Program-made: the position numbers and the translations under genes
Source of the DNA: Xylogone sp. PMI_703
Taxonomy: Eukaryota; Ascomycota; Leotiomycetes
Direction: 5' to 3'
NCBI GenBank assembly: GCA_021399445.1
Contig: JAJTUQ010000007.1
Coordinates: forward strand, 1,302,001 to 1,366,000
DNA: 64,000 nt
Shown: positions 23,494 through 34,918 of the stretch, in pieces
Position numbering within the stretch: position 1 is the first letter of the stretch
Layout of the letters: each line of letters begins with the position of its first letter
The notes under the pieces: generated by a model
The model's database searches: none
Told to the model about the DNA's origin: nothing
Seen by the model: only the letters and a program-made list of their open reading frames with translations

Positions 23494-24163
23494 TTATCCT
23501 GCCCTGTTCTGAGCAGCATTCGCTACCGGTTGCACCCATTTAATTCTTGACCGAGTAAAAACCTCCAATACCGGCGCTGCAGATGAGATAATCTCAGTGC
23601 TATCGTCTAAGGTTCCGGCCTTAAGTATCTTACATCCTTTATAATTGACAGTTTCACGCCACATCATACTTCCACAGTTGCCACATATATAGCTATCAAT
23701 AGTCTTTCCTGAATCACTAATCTTTCTAAATATTTTTGGAGTACCAGATGTTATCCGGAATGTAGCCTCGGGGATTAATAAATTGATGCTGTAGCTGCTA
23801 CCGCTGATTTTGTGGCAATCATTGCAGTGGCAGAGAACCTACAGATAGATTCTGCTCATCAGAAAAAGGTCGTTATTTGATAGAAGTCTACCCGCTCACT
23901 TATATATAACAACAATAGAGATAAATTAGGCGTGAAATGAGGGAGAAAGAGGGTTTAATACTCACTCTGGCTGTGGGCTCCTCGTTATACATGTAACGGA
24001 CCTCACCACAGAGACAGCCACCCTGGTAGTGTGGAGGAATTTCACCCATGACTTCTAGATTTTTCTTTAGTAAACTGAGTTTCTGAATTGATAACGATGG
24101 AGGGATAATTTCAGGCCCTTTTATATGGTGTAAATGCCATTCTGAGCTGCTCATGAGATTCAC
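23494..24163 (-). CDS. GFA-domain protein (CENP-V/GFA zinc-binding fold)
   Basis: Two exons, 24163-23966 and 23838-23494, with a GTGAGT...TAG intron of 127 nt in phase 0. The first Met gives 180 aa. Homologues usually begin close to YQGGCLCGEVRY, so Met39 (24049, MGEIPPHYQGG) is the likelier start, giving 142 aa. All zinc ligands of the GFA fold are present: CLCG, then CHCNDCHKISGS, then ICGNCGS. The C-terminal RSRIKWVQPVANA is also typical. The family is named after glutathione-dependent formaldehyde-activating enzyme, but most fungal members have no proven reaction. It looks intact. It is convergent with the DUF3176 remnant. Confidence 0.85.
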
Positions 24164-24722
24164 CGAAAATCAATAAATTCGTTAATTTGTTTCCGCTATT
24201 CTTGCACTTGCAGGGGCGCGTTCTTCAGCGAAGCCATAATTGTTAGCATGCTGGCATGAGCTAGTAGCGGGCTACCAAGACACGCCCTCCTAAAGACATA
24301 CTAAAGGATTACTGGCACGATGGCATTGCATAGCTGATGCGACGAAGGCATATACACATTGCTGCTAGAAGACATGAGCTGTCTGCTGCATACTGTAATT
24401 GGGCTAGCGCCTATTAGGTAAAAGAATGAGACAATTCGGATTATCCCCAAGAAGGCATGCAGCGGTCTAGCGGCGGACACGAGTCGGCGCTGACGGGGAT
24501 TCGCAAACGTCACTGGCCAGATTGACATTTGCGGTGTTCAACCTTAATTACCGTCTTCGAATTTGAAAGATTCCAGTTCTATATAATTTGGCGTCTCCTC
24601 GTACGGATTCTGGTGTAAAAGACGGAAAGTAAGCAGAAAAGAAATTTGCTCCGCATGAAGTGTCGGTGTCAGTTACTCAGACGCAATAGCCGGCCGTGTG
24701 TATAGCTCAAGTTGATTGTGAG
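24164..24722. other. Intergenic, divergent promoter region
   Basis: Between the GFA gene (minus) and the MFS transporter (plus). No feature beyond expected promoters. Confidence 0.45.
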
Positions 24723-26149
24723 ATGAATAATCAACATTTCGGAGTTGACCTGGAGACATCGAGTGACGATAAAGTTCTTCCTGAGTCGACACAAGTCATC
24801 AATGGCGCCAACAGACCAACAGTACCAGACGGCAACGCCTATGGCAACGACGAGAGGGATTTTGACACCGGTGTTAAAGCTTGGCTGCAAGTTTTGGGGG
24901 CCTTTTTTCTCTACTTCAATTCATGGTGCGTTGTAGTTTTCCAGCCTACCTACACTCTTCCACCGGGTGTATTCCGCACTTCAAGCAAAATCCAAGTCCG
25001 GCACTAATGCTGATATCTAGGGGGATTATAAACACTTTCGGGGTTTATCAGACATATTATGAGGAGAATATTTTAGAACACATGTCACCATCATCAATTG
25101 CATGGATCGGATCAATCCAATCAGCTCTACTTATGCTAGTCGGTATTATTACCGGTCCTCTCTTTGATGCTGGCTACTTTTCCATGCTGATCTGTTTCGG
25201 TACTTTCTTCGTCGTGTTTGGCTTAATGATGACAAGTATCTCGACAAAATATTATCAAATAATGCTGTCCCAGGGTGTCTGTGTTGGGATCGGAACGGGC
25301 TGCCTATTCCTGGCATGTGTTGCATTGCTGCCGCAGTACTTCAAAAACAAACGAGCTCTGGCAAATGGCATTGCTGCAGCTGGCAGCAGTATCGGCGGTG
25401 TTCTCTACCCAGTTGTCTTCCATCAACTTCAAGGAAATATCGGGTTCCCCTGGGCGACGCGGGTTATTGGATTTCTTGCTCTCGTAACTTGCATCATCTC
25501 CATCAGCGTTATGCGACTGCGCTTTCTACCACAAGAGAAGCGACCATTACTCCAGCTTTCTGCATTTAGAGAACTAACATACACACTCCTCTGTCTGGCG
25601 TGTTTCCTGGGATTTCTGGGATTCTATAATTTCTTGGTCTACATACAGCCTTATGCAATTGATACAGGCATTGTTGATGCCAACCTCGGATTCTATCTCT
25701 TGGCCATCTTGAACGGTGCATCTACCTTCGGCCGAATCGCCCCAAATCTGGTTGCGGATTACACTGGTGCACTTAATATGCTCTTCCCCGTACTAGCAAT
25801 CACTGCGGTCCTGGCTTATTGCTGGGCTGCTGTCCATAGCACTCCAGGCATCATTGCTCTTTGTGTTTTGTATGGGTTCTTCTCAGGGGGGTTTGTGTCA
25901 CTGGTTCCAGTGGTTCTGGTCGCCCTTAGCAAAGACCCTCGGAAAGTTGGCGCTCGACTCGGTATGTGTTTTGCAATCGAGTCTGTCGGATTATTAATAG
26001 GGACTCCAATTGGCGGCGACATACTTAAAGACACCAAGTCATATCTGGGTGTTCAGCTTTTTTGCGGGTCGTGTCTTATTGCTTGTGCCGCAATCCTATT
26101 TATTATCCGGTTTCTAGAGAGTGGGCCAAAGATGATATATAAAATTTAG
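24723..26149 (+). CDS. MFS monocarboxylate-transporter-like permease (MCH/riboflavin-transporter type)
   Basis: Two exons, 24723-24925 and 25021-26149, with a 95-nt intron (GTGCGT...CTAG) that falls in FNSW|GIINTFGVYQTYYE, the first helix. The product is 443 aa. The start at MNNQHFG (24723) is chosen over 24696 because it gives the usual polar N-terminus of about 45 residues. Family blocks are SSIAWIGSIQSALLMLVG, GPLFDAGYF, GIAAAGSSIGGVLYPV, FGRIAPNLVADYTG and VPVVLVALSKDPRKVGARLG. Twelve hydrophobic segments are evident. Fungal members of this group (Mch1-Mch5) transport riboflavin or unknown organic acids; the substrate here is unknown. Intact. Confidence 0.88.
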
Positions 26150-27034
26150 AAGATAAATACCTTTCTTTTTAGCATCCCAACCACAGTTAGCATTGACTTT
26201 GACATTGACTATTATTCATTATGGTAATATAATCCCTCATCTTTGTAGATTGTAGTTTAGAGGACTGAGTTTCGCTATCACGATAACGAGACCTAGCTAT
26301 TGGCTCTAGTGCATCTTGAGCTATCCAAGGAAATACCTACCAATTGTGGTTACAGCAAGAGTAACACTTTTCCCGGACTGCAACTATTTTGCTGCTGAAT
26401 TGCGGCGATGACATCCAACCCGGTAGACATTGCAGCAAGTAATCTTTCCTCTTTGCCAAAGCGGAGAGGATATAAGCCTGATTAGGGGGCGGTGCGGAGG
26501 TAGGTTCTATATCTACAATTCTTGCTGAAGGCATTTTTGACCTCAGCACTCGGACTACGGAAAGTATCAAAACCATTAGCGAACTGTAAAAACAGACTCC
26601 AGAGGTTGAAGCGTGCTGCCAATGCGCTAATCGTTTGATTTTAGCCAAAGTGCCGGGGTTTGTTAGGAATATTCATTTGTGAACTCACGCAATCTCCCCT
26701 TTTTAGTTTCTGCTGGTCTAACTTTGCTGGAGTCGAAAGCTAAACTCCTGACGGACGCATTAGTGGCTGGGCTAGGGAACTAGGTGAATCTCGCCATGTG
26801 GACTAGAAAGATTCGGCGAGTCGAGCAACCTGCTCTCGATGATCCGGATTGTTGTAGGGTAGGCTTACTTCTATGCAGCTTATTGAGCGTGAGCTTACAT
26901 CCTAAGCTCGGCTGTCTTTTTGCGGGGTTGTAACACTTCGATTTGTCCTCGAGTCTTTTAACACATTCCATCAAGATTATTTTGACAAAGTAATATAAAG
27001 CAGAATTGCTTTAACTTGAACTGACATCTAGGCT
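26150..27034. other. Intergenic, no supported gene
   Basis: Short open frames (for example 26337-26648 minus) have no recognisable domain. Confidence 0.4.
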
Positions 27035-29154
27035 ATGGTGTTTATCTCAAAAATACACGATGATAAATGGGCAGACTTTGACCCAGATGATGAGATGAGA
27101 CTAGATGAGCGGCATGAGCCCGAGAATGGAGCTAGGTACGTCTGCGAAAGCAATCGTTCAGAGTAAAAGAAGATCTAAGCTCACACGGTATTAATGTATT
27201 CCCACAGCCCATTGCCTTTATGTAAGGAAAGGACGCTCAGACTGGTCAAAACCACAGCTCGGAATCCAACAATTATATAACCATTCTCGCAAACCTGATC
27301 CAACAACTCCACGTGGACTCTTCTAACAAGACTGGGTCCCAATATGCCAACTTATTAAAACTCTGGGAAATGAGACCATTAAAGAGCGAATTCTGAAAGG
27401 CCTTGGAAAGAAGATGGAGCGTTTACTTATAGTTGAGGGTCTGACTTTAAGTACGATGAGATCGTGTGATAAACTTCAAGCGCGACTGTGTTTTGGGCCT
27501 GGCGTATATATCCATGTGATATACGACCCAGTAGCTGGAAATAGCGCCGGTGTTTATGTTGGATCTTCTATTCGTATAAGCTCTAGAATCAAGGAGCATA
27601 TTGAGGACTTCAAAGCAGCTAAGAAATATAAGAGGGGAGATAAGAAATTGGAGAGGAAAAAAAGACGTCTTAATACCGTTCACCTGAATTTTTGGAGGAG
27701 GCGAGGATTCCACAATTTCTGGGTGGTGTTTGGCCAACTTAAAATGCAGGAGGGAGATACTAAGGAGGAATTAGCATTGCTGCTTAACATTTTGAAAATG
27801 TACGCTATGTTCCTTTTTCGAACGCTACCTCCTCAGACCTTACAGAGATATCTCCCAACAGGATTTATATCGAACAAATCTCCATAGACTGGCTTAAATA
27901 CGACTAATCCATTAGAACAATGGCGCGTGGGGCTGGAGCCGACTCCTAGTAGACCTTACTACTTCAGTTCAAGACAGCCGGTTTATCAAAACGTGTTGTG
28001 TAGAGATGCGAGCCGCAATCTTATCGAATCGACCAACACCCACGGTATATGATTGAGAATGGTAAATACTTAACTAGCTCTAGATGGCGGTGCTCCTACT
28101 GCTCAGCAGGAAGAACCACGTTCGTCCCAGTGGATAAATTATTACCGACTATATCCTCGACCAGAGTGATAGGTTTGTACAATGAAGAGCAAGCAAAAGA
28201 GAACCTGCCTACTATGGTATCATGTGAAAGCTTTACTGCGATGACAATTGTGGAATTACGGACATGGCTCGCATCTCACGGGTTTACAGGCAATAAGGTC
28301 AATCTGATACGAAAGCGAGAACTAGTAGAACGAGCTAAGGGAGTGTATGACTACCTAACGGGGCCTCAAGACGAGAGAGCCAAGATTTGCCTGCAGGAGA
28401 CATTCAGTGTTGATCAAACTTACACAAATGGAGTCAACCCGGCTCAGAGCATTCGGATTTCAGGGCGCCAGCGGTTTCCAAACAAAGCTTTTACCTCAAA
28501 GGCACGGACAACCATTGTTACAGGCTCTAAAATTGCCCCTCAAGACTTGTCTTTTCTAGAGGAAGTGGATCTTTCATCTTTTCCTAGATGCAATTATTGT
28601 TTTCATTCAGGTGTAAATGCGATGGATCTAGGCCATGTGGATACTGCCTAAAGCATTCGCCCCATAGCTGCTGTGATGTTATTATGGGGAGTCTGAAGGA
28701 GTCTCCCGAATTCGCACGATATCTTCTCACTGGGGAGAAAAGACCACCGACTAAAGAGATTAAAAAGCTTGTCGTTGATCGATCAGCTTTCCCTAAATGT
28801 GATGCCTGTTTTCGTAGGAGGTATAAGTGTGATGGAAGCAGGCCGTGCCAGACTTGTCGAAAATACAAATCACGTTGTAACGATGTTAAAGAGGAGACTC
28901 TCAAAAATTTCCCTGATCGCGCACGACACGTTATAGAGTTGACTCTGCATACCTCCGTTTCTGATACTCCCTATCGGTATTGCGTCTACAAGGGAAAAGT
29001 TTGTTACCGGGCTAGTTCTACTGATTCATGTCATAGCTGTGTCCGCTATAGTAGGCCATGCTCTAACAATCTGGTGGGTGTCAAACGGACAGGGATATAT
29101 AATACCCAAGCTCCAAACATCTCCGACTGTGTAAATAATGACATAATCCAGTAA
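27035..29154 (+). pseudogene. Decayed GIY-YIG / SAP / triple zinc-cluster protein gene
   Basis: Reading left to right: a possible first exon at 27035-27135; a GIY-YIG nuclease-like domain at about 27414-27887 (GVYIHVIYDP...GVYVGSS, then RISSRIKEH and HLNFWRRRGFHNFWVVFGQ); a Cys pair in RWRCSYCSAGRTTF at about 28085; a SAP-like helix-loop-helix at about 28241-28340 (MTIVELRTWLASHGF); and three Zn2Cys6-type clusters at about 28586-28660, 28796-28882 and 28972-29065. The middle cluster is canonical, C-x2-C-x6-C-x5-C-x2-C-x6-C. Breaks: TAG at 27885-27887 with coding-looking sequence beyond it, a frame change before 28049, and a one-base loss inside the first cluster near 28610. The third cluster has Tyr where its first Cys should be. 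That these pieces formed one protein is inference from order, spacing and strand. Alternatively two adjacent genes decayed. Confidence 0.6.
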
Positions 29155-29395
29155 ACTGTAAAAGCAGGATGCGAATTAAGTCATGGGATTAATGAATGAT
29201 TTCAAAATGAACAAAGCATTTGTGTGAACTGATCACTCGATTGTGTAATTGAGGAGCTATCAGAACCACAAAAAGGAAGCAACTATGCCAGTATTTAGGC
29301 AAGATTGAATCAGGTTATTATGTTTATATAGAGAAACTATATTCATTATGAGCATCGTATTATCATTATCTGGTTGTTTTCTTTCGAACCATGGT

Positions 29396-30409
29396 TCACT
29401 GTCTTCTTGTATCTAGGATCTTCCTCAGTTGTTTGGCGGAGTTAAAAACACCATTTGTTCCAGCACCGCAAGCAGCACAACTTGGATCTTTCCTATATCT
29501 CGTCAACGCACACCTTTCACAGAAATAGTGGCCACACTGCGTGACGACTGGCTATTTATATGATTCCTGGCAAATAATGCAGGCGAACGGAATACTCTGT
29601 TGTGTAATAAGATCCGTCTTATCATAAGCACTTTCTTCTCGACCATTTTCTCTATCCGCGCTGGCAATTACTATGCCATTAAGACTTCTCTTCCCTTTTG
29701 TGACGTTCTCCCACTCCCGATCCAGCTGCCAACCTTGCTTATAATCTTCTCTGGCGTGGAGGAACTTGCAGTTATCACCTTTTTTTTTGTTTTTAAAGAA
29801 TTAGTACCCACTCTATAAGCAAAACAGACAAGGATAAATTGAGAGTTCACTCACCAAAGCCACAAAAACCTGTTTGCTTGTAACTGAACAAGATAGTGTT
29901 AGATAAATTTTTAGAATCTTTGCGTGCATTAGGATAAAATGGAGAGGGGGTTTAGCAAAGTAATGGGACTTGCTCTTTGCATACGTCTGGCGAGAAGTCC
30001 ATGACAGTAATGGTACGGACATTCGTCGGAGCTTTGATAGGGCCTACGGCCTTTGTTGATACCTCCTTTGAATCTTCATCAAACCAGTTTGATTGTTTTG
30101 TCGCGTCATTTGTGTTGGTGATCGGAGTATTACGATCAGCTATAAAAGTTGTAGTTGGCGGGTCTCTATTTGAGGAGTTGTTCCTTGCTGACGATGCGGT
30201 TATTGAGCTTGTGTTCTTTCTCCTTCGCTTGATTGTGTGGCCGGACTCGTCATCAGATGAAGCGGAGGATTCTTCGTCGCTGTGCGAAACGGGTGGCGTT
30301 ACCAGCCTTTCTCGGATCTTTCCCTTCGATTTGATATTTCTCTTCTTAACGTGACAAGCGGAATCTGAGGCTCCGCAGGGGCATCTGCGTTACCCTTAAT
30401 ATCTGCCAT
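29396..30409 (-). pseudogene. cwc24-like: Copy of pre-mRNA-splicing factor cwc24 (CCCH + RING), disrupted
   Basis: Cwc24/RNF113 is a spliceosome-associated protein with a CCCH zinc finger and a RING finger. Here, reading the minus strand: MADIKGNADAPAEPQIPL at 30409; after a frame change near 30350 a basic/acidic region, then FIADRNTPITNTNDATKQSN and KAPTNVRTITVMDFSPDVCK; an intron; YKQTGFCGFG; a second intron; DNCKFLHAREDYKQGWQLD, completing the CCCH finger; then the RING, IPFACIICQESYK, an in-frame TAG (29552-29554), PVVTQCGHYFCERCAL and DPSCAACGAGTNGVF. The frame change and the nonsense codon would remove the RING. Since Cwc24 is normally needed for splicing, an intact copy should exist elsewhere; this is presumably a dead or dying duplicate. 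Identification is strong. Confidence 0.82.
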
Positions 30410-30996
30410 AGCTGAATGGAAGATCTTAAAATGCTTAAGTGGTTTTTTTTGGAGGAAGCGTCATAGCAATCTGTGGAAGATAGCTGCGGCGGATAATAGA
30501 AACTCCGATTCCGTATTATATAATTAACCGAACCCGATTCGTCAGCACCCTTGCCATGACGCAGGATCCGGTGCGCAGCCAATGCGAGCGAGGTGCACTT
30601 AGCAACCATTTTATATTTATTTTCTTATTCTCCATGCATAGATCTTAAGCCCAGTATGGGAAAGTACCATACCCAGCTATAACTTCCAAAGTACCGCTAA
30701 GCCTAGCTGTGGCAAATAATCTTTTTTTCAAGAGTCAACTATTAAAGAATGTCAAGATCAGACGTCAGAATCGTTAATCTTGGCCAAGAAGAGTTTTCCT
30801 TTATGTATATTAGAAAACTTAACAGCAGTCAAAGTATGTAAAGGATAATCATATTAGTAAACTTAAATTTTTATGTTGATTTATATGTTTATTATTAGAA
30901 GATAACACTAAGCGTGTGAGAAATATAAACTTATGCGTGTATGCAATTTTCGTCATCTTTTACTAAGAATGATTAACTGTTAAGATGAAAGTCCTC
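30410..30996. other. Intergenic, AT-richer, no gene
   Basis: Upstream of the cwc24-like pseudogene and downstream of the SnoaL-like gene. Nothing was recognised. Confidence 0.45.
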
Positions 30997-31467
30997 TTAG
31001 CTTGGCCTCTCCATAATAGAAGCATCCCCCTGGCTCCATATAACATTCATAATCCATTTCCGAATCTTCCACAGTCCATCTACTTCATCTAAAATAAGCT
31101 CAATCTGGTACTCCCCACCAACTAAGTACTTTGGTCCATCCGGCTCTCTCCCTCGTCCGGGAGGGCAATGCTGTGCAACAGCATTAGCAGTTAGAGATGC
31201 AATCTTCCCCCCTTCTTTGAGATCAATTCTGATATTGCTAGGTGTGTGCGTGGTATCCATTGATCCAATATGTGCGAAGAGCTCTGCCTCGATGACAGCT
31301 AGACTGGTAACTTCTCGATCACCGGACTTGAGGAGGATATCTTCCCCGGCGATGGCAGATTTTAGGAGCGTGGGATCGTTACGGTCGAAGGCCAGTAGTG
31401 CGCGATATAGGCCATCTGCGACTGCTTCGCGGGGGGTGAGTGAGGAGAGGGCATGTGGGTATGACAT
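30997..31467 (-). CDS. SnoaL-like (NTF2-fold) protein
   Basis: Single exon. I choose the Met at 31467 (MSYPHALSSLTPREAV) because the twelve preceding codons cover a low-complexity GA-rich run (31480-31500) unlikely to be coding. About 156 aa. The pattern fits SnoaL_4-type domains: an N-terminal helix REAVADGLYRALLAFDRND, a strand LLKSAIAGEDILL, then HIGSMDTTHTPSNIRIDL and a C-terminal sheet ending GEYQIELILDEVDGLWKIRKW. Members include polyketide cyclases, dehydratases and many uncharacterised proteins; no activity can be assigned. No leader peptide. It stands among pseudogenes but is itself intact. Confidence 0.75.
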   Translation of the reverse strand: MSYPHALSSLTPREAVADGLYRALLAFDRNDPTLLKSAIAGEDILLKSGDREVTSLAVIEAELFAHIGSMDTTHTPSNIRIDLKEGGKIASLTANAVAQHCPPGRGREPDGPKYLVGGEYQIELILDEVDGLWKIRKWIMNVIWSQGDASIMERPS

Positions 31468-31881
31468 TGTTAATTTTTCAAGAGAGAGAGAGGGAGAGGG
31501 CATGAAAGAGGAGATTTTTGGTGATATATATTCCTTTGAAAATGGATTAGGCTGCTTGGTTTGTATGTTTCTTAGAGAATGTTTTATTATATGCTATGGC
31601 GATACACAGTTGAGATATCAATACTTGTAGGTGGTCGGAATAGGAGGATCAATGGCCGCTGGGGTAGTACCGCCGTGAACTAAAGGGTTACACGGTACAG
31701 GCCTTCTGCTGGGTTAGGATTGGAGATGTGCAAATAATGCTCCGTCTCCTTTAGACCTGGTTGTCTAAATGTGGGAGGGGGGAATGAGGGGTTTGATATA
31801 ATCCATCACTGCGCTTCTACTATTAATGTCTACAAATTGTGTTATATCCATTTATTCATTCATACGATAATATTAAACCTT
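31468..31881. other. Intergenic, no supported gene
   Basis: GA-rich run at 31480-31500, then ordinary spacer between two minus-strand genes. Confidence 0.45.
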
Positions 31882-33904
31882 CTATCTATTCCAGGAGCCC
31901 AGTGTATCTCTTAACCACTCATTATCCAGAAACTCTGAGTAGAGATCACCCATCATATTATCACCGGAAGCTAGATCCGGGGGTTCAACTGTAGATATAT
32001 CTGCTATGGTTGCTTCCCACCATGTTCTAATGACTCGGGCTTTTGAAGCCATGACACCGAATATATCGTTATCATCTGAGCCGATGGGAGTAAGAGCTGC
32101 GGCTTCCTTCACTCGCAAAAAGTTTTGTTCAATTCCTTCTAAAATCGATAAAACGTCTAGCTTTTCTTTAACAAGCCTTCGATCCCATTCAGGATGCTCA
32201 AAACTCGAGAGTCGGTAGATATCTACTAGGCAGCGGAATAAGTTAACATACACTGATGCGGAAAATCCAACGTATTGTTCAGGTGGGATGCAAAGGAAAA
32301 TGTCAATCCAGGATTTTATAGAGTTTAGACAAGCGTAGAGGCATTCAATCCTCATGTTGTATTGACCACTAAAGATATTGGGGTCTTGGGAAATCCCTAT
32401 CTCATATACAGTAAGTTCCGTTGTATAAAGCTCCATCAGCAGCATTCCTAATTGCTAAGTATTAGTAGACTAAAGTGGCACTATTTATGGTAAATGAATC
32501 TAGATTATACTTACTATCACCCAAAAGCTCGTCGGGAATGCTGGACCTAAAGTTTTGAAGCTGGGATTCGAGCGATCTTAAGTAGAAGGATGCAGGTGGT
32601 TTCATATAGCAGGCTTCTTGAATCGCGGTATTCGACCAAGGCGCATCAGCCACCCGTTCAGATATGAGATGCAGTTTTATTAATTGAACAAGAAATATAT
32701 CCGATTCAAACTCTTTCTCCGTTTCTAGAACATGAAGGCACTCGTTTGAATATTTCGTCCAGCGAAGAGTATCACCTTTCCGAAGTAGAGACCCTGATCT
32801 AGCAAAGTAAGCAAAATATTTCAGGAAATGTAGTGCATCCATACACTGAACTCATTAAAAAGCAGCCTAGTAAAGCCCTCCTCTCTTCCATGGTTGGGGC
32901 TCGCGATAATCTTGACGGCTTTCGTATCCCTTTCATATCGTACGCTAGCATAAGAGCTGGGTCTTTAGAAGGTGGCTTGTCTATGCCGAGATCGTATAGA
33001 ATCGCTATTGCAAGTTGAATCAACCTCATTAATATAGGTCTTTCTAATGAATAGTATCGGTCCCTAGCTCAAAGAAGTTTTAGCCATTATGGATAAAGTA
33101 GGTTGGTGAAATGAAAGCTGGTAATTTCCGAAGTGACTCTTACCATGTAGTATAGACAAGAATTGCCTGGAGTAAATCTATGGTCCTTGTCCCTTTTACA
33201 TACGCTTCGCGTCCTAGAATTTCTCTTACTTCCTCCGAAAGTAATTTTTGTTGCTTGGAGTTGTTCGAAGCAACAGCCATAATACAAGTCCAAAGAGTAG
33301 GACGTTCTTGGCGGAGATTATGAGATGTCATAGATGGTAATATTACAACGAACGGAAAATAAGTTATAAAATCTGTTCGAAATCTATTTAAATATGACTC
33401 TGCTTCTTCAGTACTGAACTGTAAAGCTGATATTGATGGACAGAGTATTGTTGGAATAAATTGGGATTCCCGGATATCTCCTGTGTTGTGTAAAGGCCCT
33501 TTAGGCGTGTGGTATCGATGATCAGTATTGTTTGCAGCTGTTGAATTGTGGTGGATCTCATAATTCTCCTGTGGTGGATTGGAATATGCAGCTTTCACTG
33601 TTACTGGAGAGTTCTGCGTGGTAGACTTCAGAAGAGTAACTAAGGTGTCTAGTTTTTCCTCAAGTTTCGAACCTTCACCAACAGAACATATCTTCATCTT
33701 CCGACGCTTTCGCATTGGAGGAGAAGGTTGACAGACTTTATTCATACGAGAGCATCTACTCGTGAATCATTAATGACTGATGGTGCAATTAGCAATCTCG
33801 CTGGATATAAGACTCTACCTCTCACAGTTTTCCTTGCTCTCAATGCTAGCGGAGCACTTCGCCTTAGCGCGAACGCAGTTTGTACATGCCCGGATACGTG
33901 ATAT
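31882..33904 (-). CDS. Zn2Cys6 fungal transcription factor; expected start codon reads ATA
   Basis: Five exons: 33904-33819, 33755-33144, 33063-32845, 32798-32515, 32447-31882. All introns are GT-AG with matching phases, 1,767 nt in total. The first intron splits the zinc cluster: RACTNCVRAKAKC and, after it, C-x2-C-SRMNKV-C, giving C-x2-C-x6-C-x9-C-x2-C-x6-C. The fungal_trans middle region follows (FSTEEAESYLNRFRTDFITY...LIQLAIAILYDLGIDKPP). The protein is about 588 aa. The frame has no ATG before the zinc cluster. The codon where homologues begin (ATA SRIRACTNC, 33904-33902) differs from ATG by one G-to-A change. Either the start was lost, an upstream exon supplies it, or the gene is newly dead. 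The regulated targets are unknown. Confidence 0.75.
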
Positions 33905-34918
33905 TTGGTGGGACTTTTTCGGATTGGAAATTGACCTATTACCAGGTCTAATTTCCAAGCCTTGATCTATCACACTACCTAAAACGGTCGCTACAGCCTC
34001 TTGAACTATGTTGAAGTCCTACGTGTTTGGCAGAAAGAGAAGCCGATTTTCGTTTAACACGGATCGGAGTTTCACAATAGTTCCAACGAAGGGAAGAAAG
34101 ATGGATTATATCAAAAGGCCGATTAGGAATTACATGCAATGTGGCAAGAGAAAACTGAGAGATCTTAGCTTGCAGGTAAGTGTCAAATCTTGTGACACTA
34201 TGGTCGGAGTAGGAGTTTCCATAACTCCGCTCCGATTAAGATCACGTTTGTAGATGTTCGGGAGCAAAATTGACTTATTCGTAATAGCTATACAAATAAT
34301 AGTTACTATGGTCATATAAGTAAAAAGAAAATTTAATGCTATCTAATAAGTTATACTTATTACTTACTCGTTATACTTGCAGGAGGGTGTAAGTCAACTA
34401 AGTTAGATATCAAGGATAATGCTCACAGAATTGACAGTCTGCTGAGACCACCCAACGCACGCCGATTCACCACCTCACCACCGCCATTTACGTATAGTAA
34501 AGCATAGCCACGATCCTTCCCCAAAACTGTGTTGACCTTCTCCACAGCCCCAGACTCCGCATCAGCAGTACCGGCAGAATAGTAGCACCCGTGCAGTCTG
34601 GATAGGTAGAGCAGTGAGCCGTGCTAAATGTGGTCTTGGTATTCCCCATTGTCCTTAATTGCACCTACCCCTTAGCTCTATTAACCAACCAGAGATCACA
34701 TTAAGCGGGATAGCTTTCGTGATAGTTTTCCTTAGCACTTTATAGATGTCCTTAGTATTCAGCAGAAATAACACTAATCAATTATTATAATCTAATTCGA
34801 CCTAACAAGTAGCCACATAGATAGTATAGGTTTATTACTAGCTTAGATCAGATATCTCAAACATCTTACTGAATAACTATTCCCTCTGTATACCCCTGGC
34901 CAACTTCTATGTTTCCAC
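33905..34918. other. Intergenic with possible exon debris
   Basis: At about 34420-34600 (minus) a frame reads CYYSAGTADAESGAVEKVNT and continues to NRRALGGLSRL before a stop. It looks coding but I recognise no family and no start. A small foldback (GGTCGGAGTAGGAG / CTCCGCTCCGATT) lies at 34203-34241. Confidence 0.3.
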
